NCBI GenBank assembly: GCA_019751475.1
Contig: JAIENH010000149.1
Coordinates: 1 to 14,154 of the forward strand
Reading direction: 5' to 3'
Origin: Cyclobacteriaceae bacterium
GTDB lineage: Bacteria; Bacteroidota; Bacteroidia; Cytophagales; Cyclobacteriaceae
Length of the DNA: 14,154 bases
Part shown: one piece after another, positions 6,657 through 14,154 of the stretch
How positions within the stretch are numbered: the first letter of the stretch is position 1
How the letters are laid out: every line of letters begins with the position of its first letter
Translations under genes and position numbers: made by a program
Notes under the pieces: generated by a model
What the model saw: only the letters and a program-made list of their open reading frames with translations
Told to the model about the DNA's origin: nothing
Database searches by the model: none

Positions 6657-9600
6657 ATGAAGAAGGTAAACACTCTTGTTATGAATCGCAAACGAATTGT
6701 TTGCACGTTTTTTTGGATCGGCCTTGTTCTGGCCTCACTTACTGCTCATGCCCAATACCCTGAACTCAACTGGGCACAAAACTTCGGGTCAACATTGCCA
6801 TTATCAGACGCAGGCAATGCGGTAGCATCAGACGCTGCCGGAAATATTTACGTCACCGGTCATTTTTCAGGAACAGTTGACTTTGACAACGGCCCCGGCA
6901 CGGTAAATCTGACTTCAGCGGGTAGCACGGATGTATTTGTTGCCAAGTTCAATTCGGCAGGAGACCTGATATGGGCTAAAGGGTTCGGTGGCACGCAGGG
7001 GGATGGTGGCACCGCTATTGCTATTGATGGCGTTGGGAATGTGCTCATAGCCGGAGGTTTTAGGGGAACGGCCGACCTTGATCCAGGCCCCGGTGTGGTC
7101 AACTTCACCTCAGCCGGTGAAACGGACATTTTAGCTTGTAAGCTCGATGCCAATGGCAACTTCCTATGGGCGTATGCTGTGGGGGGCATCAGTTTTGACA
7201 ATGGGAATTCAATTGCCCTCAACACTGCCAATGATGTGGTGGTTACCGGAAACTTTAGGCAAACAGTTGATTTTGATCCCGGCCCCGGAGTAACAAGCTT
7301 CACCAATGTTGGGTTGGACGATTCTTTCATCGTAAAACTCAACGGTGCAACGGGTGGTTTACTGTGGGCAAAACAAGTTGAATGTGGAACGACTGATGTT
7401 ACCATCGATGCATCAAACAACATCCTGACCACCGGAGCATTCATCGGCACGGTTGATTTCGATCCGGGTGCCGGTGTGTTTCAATTAACGGGAATAGCCA
7501 ATGAGGCATTCGTTTTGAAAATGGATGACAATGGTAACTTCGTTTGGGCGGTTAGCATGGGCGGCAACAGCGATGATGTTGCTCAAGCCATAAGAACAGA
7601 TGTTGCCGGAAACGTTTATACAGCCGGAAAATTTGTGCGGGGTGATGGCTCCCCGCATGATTTCGACCCAGGGCCTGGCGTATTTCAACTCACACCTGTG
7701 CCGGATATCAATCCATCCAACAGCGATATTTATGTAAGTAAACTAACCGCATCGGGTGGTTTTATATGGGCTAAACACTTAGGTGGCATTGGTGCAGAGG
7801 AACCGTTCGCTTTGGCACTTGATGCCACTGGAAATGTTTATACCACCGGCTATTTTCAAGGCACAGTAGATTTTGATCCGGGCAGTTCAAGCTACTCATT
7901 CACAGCAGACGGATTCGCTAATATCTACACCAGCAAATTGAATGCATCAGGTGATTTTGTGTGGGTTGAAAGGCCAGGTGGCAGTTATACAGGATTTGGA
8001 AGGGGCATTGCCATCGACAATGCCAACCAGGTTATTGTCAGTGGCAATTTCAGCAACACAGCAGATTTCTCGGCAGGGTCTTGTGACTTTAATCTTACAT
8101 CCAATGGTCAGTCTGATATCTTTGTTCAAAAACTTAGTCAGACCGGGCCGCCTCCGCCTTACATCGCCAGCTTTACTCCCATCATTGGCCTGTCAGGCAC
8201 GGTAGTTACCCTTACGGGAACAAACTTCGACCCCACACCTGCCAATAACACAGTAAAGTTCAACGGCATGGTAGCCGTTGTTACTGCCAGCACGGCCACC
8301 AGCATCACCACCAGTGTGCCTGTGGGTGCCACAACTGGCTTCATCACCGTTAGTGTCGGGTGCGCAACGGGAATAAGTCAGGTTCCCTATACAGTTGACT
8401 CATGTGTGCCTGCCGATGAGAAAAATGCTTTGGTACAACTCTACAACGCCACCGATGGTGCCAACTGGACCAACAATGCCAACTGGCTTACGACCGATGT
8501 GAGCACCTGGTATGGTGTTACCGTTACGGGTTGTAGCGTTACCGAAATCCAGTTGGGCGATAACGGGCTTACGGGCTACCTCCCTTATGATTTGGTAGAC
8601 TTGAATGCGTTGGTGGTTTTTGATGTGAATGAAAATAATTTGGGTGGCTACATCCCCGATGGCTTCGTTTCTATGCCAAATTTAATCACGCTGAATCTGA
8701 GCAACAACAACTTTACCGTGTTGCCCAATCTTACCACAGGCAGCTTAAACACTGCGTTGCTTGATTTGGATGTAAGCAGCAACGCCCTGGACTTTGGTGA
8801 TTTAGAGCCCAACATCGCGTTTGCGAATCTCACCTATGCACCGCAGGCTGAGATACCTCCGGCCCAATTGGTTGGCTTTACTTTGGGTGGCACATTAACG
8901 ATCAACTTTTCTACGCCCGGCACAGCCAATGCTTATCAATGGTTTAAAGAAGGTGCCAGCATTAGCGGTGCCACCAATACCATACTGACTATTCCCTCGG
9001 CTACACTTGCACAAGCAGGCAACTACACAGTTGAAATCACCAACAGCCTGGTACCGGGTTTGACACTTCGTTCGGCCATTCATCAAGCTGTGGCATCTCC
9101 ATGTGCGCCTGGCCCTCGTAACAGTGGCCAACTCGATGTAACGTTCAATCATGCCATCGATAATCAAACGTATGTCGGTGGTGTGGCCGTGCAAAGCACA
9201 GGCAAGGTGATTGTTGCACTGCCCACTACCAGCATTGGTGGCACCCCGGTTATTGGCACGGTGAGGTTTAATACCGATGGCTCACTGGATGGCACTTTCA
9301 ACATCATTCCAGAATACATGATTCCGCTCATCCAAACCGATGACAAGATTTTAGGCTACAACTATGATCAGGTGATTCGTTACAATGCCGATGGCACGGA
9401 AGACATTGCATTTAACGGTAATGCGCCTCAGTCGTACTCATCTACGCTTTACGCGATGGCGTTGCAGCCAGATGGAAAAATTGTTTACTCGGCAGAGGGG
9501 TACATGAGTTCGCCTGAATTCACCCGCTTAAATACGGATGGCACACCCGATCCGTCATTCACGGGGCCATCCCTCGTAGCTACTGTTATCAAGGTGCAGG

Positions 9601-11495
9601 CTGATGGAAAAATTGTTATCGTAAGTAACAATATAGTGAGTCGCCTAAACGCAGATGGCTCGGGCGATTTGAGCTTCAGTGTAGGATTAGCAAATGGTGG
9701 TTCCGTGAGCGACATTGCCATTCAGCCGGATGGAAAAATTCTAATCACTGGAAATTTTACGGGAGTTGATGGCGTGCCACACTTTGGCATTGCTCGCGTC
9801 AATTCAGATGGCACGGTTGACAACACTTTTTCAGCTATTGGTATTGCTGAATTAGCTGCATTCGATGGCCCTTACAAAATTGGACTTATGAGTAACGGAC
9901 AAATTATTCTGGCAGGTCATTTTAATTCTGTTAACGGAGCTCCTCGTAAAAATCTGGTTCGGCTAAACACTGATGGATCGATTGACTGCGGGTTCGATCC
10001 TGGCACCAGCACCAACGATTACATCTCCGGCATGGCCTTGCAATCTGATGATAAAATCCTGATCACCGGATACTTTACGGATTACGATGGAGCTGGCCGA
10101 TTGGGCCTTGCCAGGATCATTAATGGCGGAGCTACGATCACCATAACTACTCAGCCCTCTGACATTACCGTATGCGCTGGGCAACCCGCTGCCTTCACCA
10201 CGGCAGCTACTGGCACTACCAACATCACCTATCAGTGGCAGTTCAGTCCAAACGGCTCTCCTCTTGTGTTTGCTGATTTTACTAACGGGGCAAATTACTC
10301 AGGAGCAACCACGGCCACGCTTACGGTGAATACGACTGCTGGTTTTGGTGCCGGTCGCTACCGCTGCAAAGTCAATGGTGATCTCGCAGCAACGGTTTAC
10401 ACCAATGATATGGGGTTATTTATCAATCCCATTCCAACTGCACCCACCGCCACTGGCGCGAGTTTGTGCGGAAGTGGCAGTGTAACGTTGACAGCGTCTG
10501 GCGGAAGCAATGGACAATACAAATGGTACACGACTGCCACGGGCGGGGCAGCAATACCTGGTGAGACAAACGGAAGTTATGTCACCCCTTCCCTTTCTGC
10601 TACCACCACTTATCATGCAACGATTTCAATCACAGGATGCGAAAGCACTCGCACTCCTGTGATAGCTACAATTACAAACACAGCTCCTCCAACGGGCACA
10701 GGTGTCAGTAGTTGCCCCGGCAGTACTTTCACACTGACCGCCTCAGGAGGAAGCAATGGCCAATACAAATGGTACAACACAGCTACGGGCGGAACACCCA
10801 TTGCAGGAGCTGTCAACGGCAGCTACACCACTCCAATGCTTACCTCCACTACCACCTACTATGTAACTTTAACAACAGGCACATGTGAAAGCAATCGCAC
10901 CCCGGTAACAGCTACTATCAGTTCTACGGGCTGTGCTCCTGTTATTGCATCAGATGCAAAATCCACACAAGTGGAAGGCAAAGTAGAATTTGATCTAAGT
11001 AAGCTCATCACCACTTCAGGAACGCTTGATCCAGCCTCCATCAAGGTAATCTCGCCTCCATCAAGCGGTGCCATAGTTACAATTACCAATAACATACTCA
11101 CCATCGACTACAGTGGAAGACCCTATACAGGTACTGAATCAATCATCATCGAAGCGTGTAATACCAATGGTTTTTGTTCGCAACAAACCCTTACCATCGA
11201 AGTAACCGGTGATCTTATTATTTACAACGCCCTCTCTCCTAATGGAGATCTTATAAATCCCATCTTTCTCCTTCAAAACATTGAGGTAATTCCTGAAACA
11301 AAGGACAATAAAGTCACCATCTTCAATCGCTGGGGTGACATTGTGTTTGAAGTAGATAATTATGACAACATAACGCGTGTCTTTTCGGGTCAAAACAAAA
11401 GTGGCAACGAATTGCCCTCCGGCACATACTTCTACCGAATTGACTTTAGCAGTGGATTGAAATCTAAAACAGGGTTTCTTTCGCTCAGGCGATGA
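6657..11495 (+). CDS. Giant multidomain surface/secreted protein with type B T9SS C-terminal domain
   Basis: 1612 residues. An N-terminal signal peptide ends near TAHAQ; Met9 (6681) is an alternative start giving a more typical signal. Domains in order: seven SBBP repeats with DFDPGPG-like turns (about 50-496); TIG/IPT (498-581); leucine-rich repeats opening with ALVQLYNATDGANWTNNANW (583-725); Ig-like (735-808); seven delta-60 repeats with QPDGKI and RLNTDGS signatures (823-1158); Ig-like beginning TQPSDITVCAGQ (1161-1258); two tandem 82-residue Ig-like units (1258-1424); a beta-sandwich-like segment (1426-1515); and a gliding-motility-associated C-terminal domain (1519-1612) with SPNGDLIN, VTIFNRWGDIVFE and LPSGTYFYRIDF. 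Type B domains direct export through the type IX system, usually with a PorP/SprF partner, which is encoded just upstream. Adhesion or binding of polymers is plausible, but no catalytic domain is visible and the ligand is unknown. Confidence 0.93.
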   Translation: MKKVNTLVMNRKRIVCTFFWIGLVLASLTAHAQYPELNWAQNFGSTLPLSDAGNAVASDAAGNIYVTGHFSGTVDFDNGPGTVNLTSAGSTDVFVAKFNSAGDLIWAKGFGGTQGDGGTAIAIDGVGNVLIAGGFRGTADLDPGPGVVNFTSAGETDILACKLDANGNFLWAYAVGGISFDNGNSIALNTANDVVVTGNFRQTVDFDPGPGVTSFTNVGLDDSFIVKLNGATGGLLWAKQVECGTTDVTIDASNNILTTGAFIGTVDFDPGAGVFQLTGIANEAFVLKMDDNGNFVWAVSMGGNSDDVAQAIRTDVAGNVYTAGKFVRGDGSPHDFDPGPGVFQLTPVPDINPSNSDIYVSKLTASGGFIWAKHLGGIGAEEPFALALDATGNVYTTGYFQGTVDFDPGSSSYSFTADGFANIYTSKLNASGDFVWVERPGGSYTGFGRGIAIDNANQVIVSGNFSNTADFSAGSCDFNLTSNGQSDIFVQKLSQTGPPPPYIASFTPIIGLSGTVVTLTGTNFDPTPANNTVKFNGMVAVVTASTATSITTSVPVGATTGFITVSVGCATGISQVPYTVDSCVPADEKNALVQLYNATDGANWTNNANWLTTDVSTWYGVTVTGCSVTEIQLGDNGLTGYLPYDLVDLNALVVFDVNENNLGGYIPDGFVSMPNLITLNLSNNNFTVLPNLTTGSLNTALLDLDVSSNALDFGDLEPNIAFANLTYAPQAEIPPAQLVGFTLGGTLTINFSTPGTANAYQWFKEGASISGATNTILTIPSATLAQAGNYTVEITNSLVPGLTLRSAIHQAVASPCAPGPRNSGQLDVTFNHAIDNQTYVGGVAVQSTGKVIVALPTTSIGGTPVIGTVRFNTDGSLDGTFNIIPEYMIPLIQTDDKILGYNYDQVIRYNADGTEDIAFNGNAPQSYSSTLYAMALQPDGKIVYSAEGYMSSPEFTRLNTDGTPDPSFTGPSLVATVIKVQADGKIVIVSNNIVSRLNADGSGDLSFSVGLANGGSVSDIAIQPDGKILITGNFTGVDGVPHFGIARVNSDGTVDNTFSAIGIAELAAFDGPYKIGLMSNGQIILAGHFNSVNGAPRKNLVRLNTDGSIDCGFDPGTSTNDYISGMALQSDDKILITGYFTDYDGAGRLGLARIINGGATITITTQPSDITVCAGQPAAFTTAATGTTNITYQWQFSPNGSPLVFADFTNGANYSGATTATLTVNTTAGFGAGRYRCKVNGDLAATVYTNDMGLFINPIPTAPTATGASLCGSGSVTLTASGGSNGQYKWYTTATGGAAIPGETNGSYVTPSLSATTTYHATISITGCESTRTPVIATITNTAPPTGTGVSSCPGSTFTLTASGGSNGQYKWYNTATGGTPIAGAVNGSYTTPMLTSTTTYYVTLTTGTCESNRTPVTATISSTGCAPVIASDAKSTQVEGKVEFDLSKLITTSGTLDPASIKVISPPSSGAIVTITNNILTIDYSGRPYTGTESIIIEACNTNGFCSQQTLTIEVTGDLIIYNALSPNGDLINPIFLLQNIEVIPETKDNKVTIFNRWGDIVFEVDNYDNITRVFSGQNKSGNELPSGTYFYRIDFSSGLKSKTGFLSLRR
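6810..8145 (+). repeat. Seven SBBP-type coding repeats (propeller-like)
   Basis: Seven units of about 60-70 residues share the pattern GN(I/V)YVTG.F.GTVDFDPGPG...D.FV.KL...G...WA...GG. Unit 5 has an insertion around GDGSPHDFDPGPG. Unit 7 has lost the central motif (TADFSAGSCDF). Seven units are the right number for one closed seven-bladed beta propeller. The DNA copies have diverged, so this is an old protein repeat and not a recent duplication. Confidence 0.85.
9124..10130 (+). repeat. Seven delta-60 type coding repeats (second propeller)
   Basis: Seven units of about 40-55 residues follow the pattern LD.TF......A.Q.DGKI...G.......RLN.DGS. Unit 2 and unit 4 are the shortest. Delta-60 repeats are a known propeller-forming family of secreted proteins; seven units suit one ring. 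Confidence 0.8.
10430..10928 (+). repeat. Two tandem 82-codon Ig-like coding repeats
   Basis: Two copies 246 bases apart share LTASGGSNGQYKWY, ATGG, NGSY and TTTY at matching positions, with conserved cysteines (SLCGSG / SSCPGS and TGCEST / GTCESN). At DNA level the stretches from 10503 and 10749 agree at 26 of the first 27 bases, much closer than the propeller repeats, pointing to a more recent duplication or local gene conversion. They resemble the Ig-like modules that often precede CHU_C domains. Confidence 0.8.
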
Positions 11496-11514
11496 ATCGT
11501 TCTAGAAAACAGAA

Positions 11515-12894
11515 CTATTTCGCGCGAAACAAATCGTATTTCATCCCAGAGTGTTCCTTGTCAACCAACCGGAGCATCCATCCGTTGCGCACGGCTTCAA
11601 ACTGAGCCCAAAAAATGCTGGTCTTTCCTTCAAACCGGTTCGTCATAGTGATATCCCAGTTGGTGACCGTACACTTGCCATTGTACTTCTGATCATAAAA
11701 TTTCATACTGCCCACCATACCAAACGCCCCTTTGTGATTGCTCTCATAAAGACCATTGCCTTTGAATACAAATTTATCGGCCGAGCTTGACGCATTCATC
11801 CCGGCATATTCACCTGTTACAGTGCTGTACATATTCGCGGCCGCACCGCTGCTGCTATCCCACGTTCCCATTAAGTCCTTTTCTGTCACCGCAAACTTGT
11901 TATAGTTGAGCATGGCCTCCACTTTTTCCTGTTTGGAAAACTCTTGGGCAAGTTCCTGGGCAGATGGGGCAATAATTTCAATGCAGCGTGAGAAACCATT
12001 GTTTGTAATCACGCGAAAACCGATGTAACAAGATTTTCCGGTAGTCTTATCAATCGCATCGGCTTCGAAGAAATAAACGCAGAAGTAACACACACCACCA
12101 TTGTCATATTTGCGGACATTAGAAACCGTATAGCGAGGCAGAATGTACCGGTCGAACAAGTTGCCTTCGAGGTTGCCCGTATTGCGAAGTTCATCAGTGA
12201 CCTCCACTCCATAGTGAAGTAATACAGTGATAGCGCCTTTCGTAACTCGCACGTAGTCTGCAAAAGGCTGAGAGACCCAGCCATCGTCAAAGTTGGTGGT
12301 GGACAGCATGATGGGTTTTTTGACTGGCGCAGAAGTAACGCCAATTGTCGCTGCTGTTTGATTCACTGGCTTTAATTCTGTGGTTTGAATCGCGGGCTGT
12401 TGCACCACTGTTGGTTTTGTCAGCGTAATCGACTCCATGAAAGCATCTACTTCGCCTATGAACTTGTCGGTATTCATTAGCACAACAATGCTCATCGCTT
12501 TTCCATAGCCGGAGATCGTAGTCAAGGTGGCAGCTGCCTCTTCGTTGTTGAACACAAATTTGGAAGCGCCCACCATTGCTGTCCAACCATCTTCGATGGA
12601 AGACTGGGGCATAGGCACAACCGCGTCCGGATAATTCTTAGCGACTAATATTTCCCACTCAGAAGTAAAATCAGTAGCTGGGGTGCCGCTACTTTTGATA
12701 CTTCTGTAAATAGTAGCACGGCACCAACTACGAGTAAGTTGGTCCGTAGCTGAATATGAAACAGCAAAATCACGAGTCTCCTTCTCCCATCCGGCTGGAG
12801 GAGAGAAGGTAGCCAACTCAAATATCTCGCGGGTCTGTGCAACAGCCAGACTAAGTGAGATGAAAACCAGGAGTGAAGTCAACAATGATTGCAT
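11515..12894 (-). CDS. Secreted three-module protein with lipocalin-like C-terminus
   Basis: 459 residues. A signal peptide (1-20, ending LSLAVAQ) predicts export to the periplasm or beyond; no lipobox cysteine and no T9SS sorting domain is seen. Three modules are visible. The first (22-160) begins FSPPAGWEKE and has an amphipathic domain with DFTSEWEILV. A Thr/Pro/Gln-rich linker (161-195) follows. The second (196-335) begins TTNFDDGWVSQPFADYVRVT and contains ITVLLHYG. The third (about 336-459) begins YNKFAVTEKDLMGTWDSSSG and looks like a lipocalin-type ligand-binding barrel. The layout resembles uncharacterised Bacteroidota proteins with a lipocalin-like end; I know of no proven function. 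It starts 3 bases after the stop of a response regulator gene, so it is probably co-transcribed with the two-component system, as a target or accessory sensor component. It converges on the giant T9SS gene, with 19 bases between stops. Confidence 0.85.
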   Translation of the reverse strand: MQSLLTSLLVFISLSLAVAQTREIFELATFSPPAGWEKETRDFAVSYSATDQLTRSWCRATIYRSIKSSGTPATDFTSEWEILVAKNYPDAVVPMPQSSIEDGWTAMVGASKFVFNNEEAAATLTTISGYGKAMSIVVLMNTDKFIGEVDAFMESITLTKPTVVQQPAIQTTELKPVNQTAATIGVTSAPVKKPIMLSTTNFDDGWVSQPFADYVRVTKGAITVLLHYGVEVTDELRNTGNLEGNLFDRYILPRYTVSNVRKYDNGGVCYFCVYFFEADAIDKTTGKSCYIGFRVITNNGFSRCIEIIAPSAQELAQEFSKQEKVEAMLNYNKFAVTEKDLMGTWDSSSGAAANMYSTVTGEYAGMNASSSADKFVFKGNGLYESNHKGAFGMVGSMKFYDQKYNGKCTVTNWDITMTNRFEGKTSIFWAQFEAVRNGWMLRLVDKEHSGMKYDLFRAK

Positions 12895-12897
12895 ATC

Positions 12898-13509
12898 TTA
12901 AATAATTTTGTTTTCAAATGCAGTCCGCACCAGGGCAGCGGTATTTTTAACTTGCAGCTTGGAAATAAGATTCTTCCGGTGCGAGTCAACGGTGCTTGCA
13001 CTAATATACAATTTGTCCGCAATTTCCTGGTTGGTCAGTCCTTCGGCAATCAATTTAAGTACCTCTATTTCCCTTCGCGTAAGCAATAGCGAATTATGCT
13101 CTTGGATGCTTTCACGAACATCTGTTTTGCCCAACCAGTATTCTTTTCCGTCTAATACTATCTGAAGAGCCTGTTGAATTTCACCTGATGATGCATTCTT
13201 CAATAAGTATCCTTTAGCACCAGCCTCCCGCATACTTTGTAAGTACGTCAGTTGATCAAAATTGGTAAGAGCCAATATTTTCAAAGAAGAATTTCTTACG
13301 AGAAGTTTCTTACATACTTCGATACCCGATTCATCCGGCAGGTTGATGTCCAACAAAACTACATCCGCTGAGTTGCTTACAAAGAACCCCAAGGCAGAAG
13401 CTGCATTCATCGCATGGCCCACCACTTGAACATCAGGCATTTGCGCCAACATGGTGCGAATGCCTTCCACTACCATAGGGTGATCATCCACTATAAAAAT
13501 GCGTGTCAT
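12898..13509 (-). CDS. NarL/LuxR-type response regulator
   Basis: 203 residues. The receiver domain (about 1-118) has the acidic pair Asp8/Asp9 (IFIVDDHP), the phosphate-accepting Asp54 (VLLDINLPDESG), Thr82 (ILALTN) and Lys104 (GYLLKNA), all expected for an active receiver. The LuxR-type DNA-binding domain (about 141-200) has LLLTRREIEVLKLIAEGLTN and the recognition helix STVDSHRKNLISKL. Phosphorylation by the kinase encoded just upstream should alter its DNA binding. Start and stop are firm: its ATG overlaps the kinase stop by 4 bases (ATGA), implying coupled translation, and its stop lies 3 bases before the next gene. Targets are unknown; the downstream secreted protein is the obvious candidate. 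Confidence 0.96.
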   Translation of the reverse strand: MTRIFIVDDHPMVVEGIRTMLAQMPDVQVVGHAMNAASALGFFVSNSADVVLLDINLPDESGIEVCKKLLVRNSSLKILALTNFDQLTYLQSMREAGAKGYLLKNASSGEIQQALQIVLDGKEYWLGKTDVRESIQEHNSLLLTRREIEVLKLIAEGLTNQEIADKLYISASTVDSHRKNLISKLQVKNTAALVRTAFENKII

Positions 13510-14154
13510 GCAGTGGGCAAGGTAATATTCACCGAGGTAGCACTACCCGGAGCGGATTGCACGTCTAATTTACCCTTCAGGAAATCAACACGCGAGCGAA
13601 TATTGGCCCACCCAGCCCCACGCGACTTCTCTAAAGTATCCACATCAAAACCTACTCCATCGTCTTCCACTGTGACATGCACACTGTTTTGCTGCCACCC
13701 AAGTTGCACCAACGCGTGATTAGCCTTCGCGTGCTTAACGACATTGGTCATCAACTCCTGAATGATGCGATACACGGTTATCTCCCGGTCGGAAGCAAAC
13801 CGATAAGCGGTGCCCACCGACTGAAAATTCACGCGCACCATGCCCGACTGCTGCACCGAATCGCAATAACTTTTTACTGCTTCTTCCAGCCCAAACTTCA
13901 CCAATACTTCGGGCATCATGTTATGCGCCACACGTCTTAGTTCAGAAATGGAATGATCGAGCATGTCAAGCGACCGCTCAAACACGAGCGCACTTTCTGC
14001 ATCTAATATCACATTTGATTTCATATTCGCGAGTGAAAATTTTATTCCAGATAACATGCCACCGAGGCCATCGTGCAAGTCTTTGGCCAACCGGCCACGC
14101 TCTTCCTCCTGTCCCCTGATGACGGCCTGCCCTGCCAACAATTGCTTTTCGCTT
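13506..14154 (-). CDS. NarL-family sensor histidine kinase (5'-partial)
   Basis: The catalytic part of a kinase whose sensor region lies beyond the right edge; the frame is open to the window end (SEKQLLAGQAVIRGQEEERG), and the TTG at 14141 is not a credible start. The HisKA_3 dimerisation domain has the phosphate-accepting His in KDLHDGLGGML (His codon 14073-14075). The ATPase domain has an N box (ELMTNVVKHAKA), G1 (DDGVGFD) and G2 (GAGWANIRSR). The coiled segment leading into QEEERGRLAKDLHDG is typical of Bacteroidota kinases of this group, which often have 7TMR or TPR sensor parts (not visible here). Membership and activity are well supported; the signal is unknown. It forms a pair with the regulator gene that overlaps it by 4 bases. 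Confidence 0.95.
   Translation of the reverse strand, partial: SEKQLLAGQAVIRGQEEERGRLAKDLHDGLGGMLSGIKFSLANMKSNVILDAESALVFERSLDMLDHSISELRRVAHNMMPEVLVKFGLEEAVKSYCDSVQQSGMVRVNFQSVGTAYRFASDREITVYRIIQELMTNVVKHAKANHALVQLGWQQNSVHVTVEDDGVGFDVDTLEKSRGAGWANIRSRVDFLKGKLDVQSAPGSATSVNITLPTA

Noticed and set aside
6860..7450. A 196-residue minus-strand open frame inside the giant gene
   Set aside because: It is antisense to the SBBP repeats; its Pro/Ser/Val-rich repeated composition mirrors the coding repeats and it has no independent gene features.
6810..8145. Regular DNA repeats as a CRISPR or satellite array
   Set aside because: The repeats are in frame, diverged at silent sites, and encode SBBP propeller units.
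11499..11515. Hairpin GTTCT...AGAAC between the convergent genes as a two-way terminator
   Set aside because: Only a 5-base stem with no GC-rich core or clear T tract; too weak to call.
14139..14141. TTG at 14141 as the kinase start
   Set aside because: The frame continues to the edge with a typical EKQLL lead-in to the dimerisation domain, so the gene extends beyond the window.

Overview
The window looks like chromosomal DNA of a free-living Bacteroidota bacterium, probably of the Cytophagales/Chryseolinea kind (inference from gene content and divergence only). Three things point there. It has a PorP/SprF-like outer-membrane protein next to a giant secreted protein with a type B (gliding-motility, CHU_C) type IX secretion C-terminal domain. 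It has a Bacteroidota-style TTTG/TAnnTTTG promoter. Start codons generally lack a strong Shine-Dalgarno sequence. Coding density is very high, and no gap without a gene exceeds about 130 bases. I see no tRNA, rRNA, CRISPR array, insertion sequence or phage gene.

Left part (1-5577): the 3' portion of a large TPR-CHAT protease-like gene (+), cut by the window edge, is followed by an AAA/STAND-like ATPase (+) that has its own promoter. That promoter carries a striking four-box, perfectly centred dyad-symmetric element. Running towards them on the minus strand is a pair consisting of an ECF sigma factor and a membrane-anchored TPR protein in the anti-sigma position. The two transcription units meet with only 8 bases between stop codons. 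A TPR-CHAT protein beside an ECF sigma factor and its likely inhibitor recalls the logic of type III-E CRISPR (TPR-CHAT/Csx29, Csx30, CASP-sigma), but there is no CRISPR here.

Middle (5578-11495): a 129-base divergent intergenic region with a long imperfect inverted repeat separates the sigma gene from a two-gene plus-strand unit, porP/sprF-like followed by a 1612-residue exported protein. That protein contains a seven-repeat SBBP propeller, a TIG/IPT domain, leucine-rich repeats, Ig-like domains, a seven-repeat delta-60 propeller, two tandem Ig-like units and a type B T9SS sorting domain. The first gene probably encodes its outer-membrane partner.

Right part (11515-14154): a minus-strand operon, read from the right edge, encodes a NarL-type histidine kinase (5' end outside the window), a LuxR/NarL-type response regulator (4-base overlap) and a secreted three-module protein with a lipocalin-like C-terminus (3-base gap). 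This operon converges on the giant T9SS gene.
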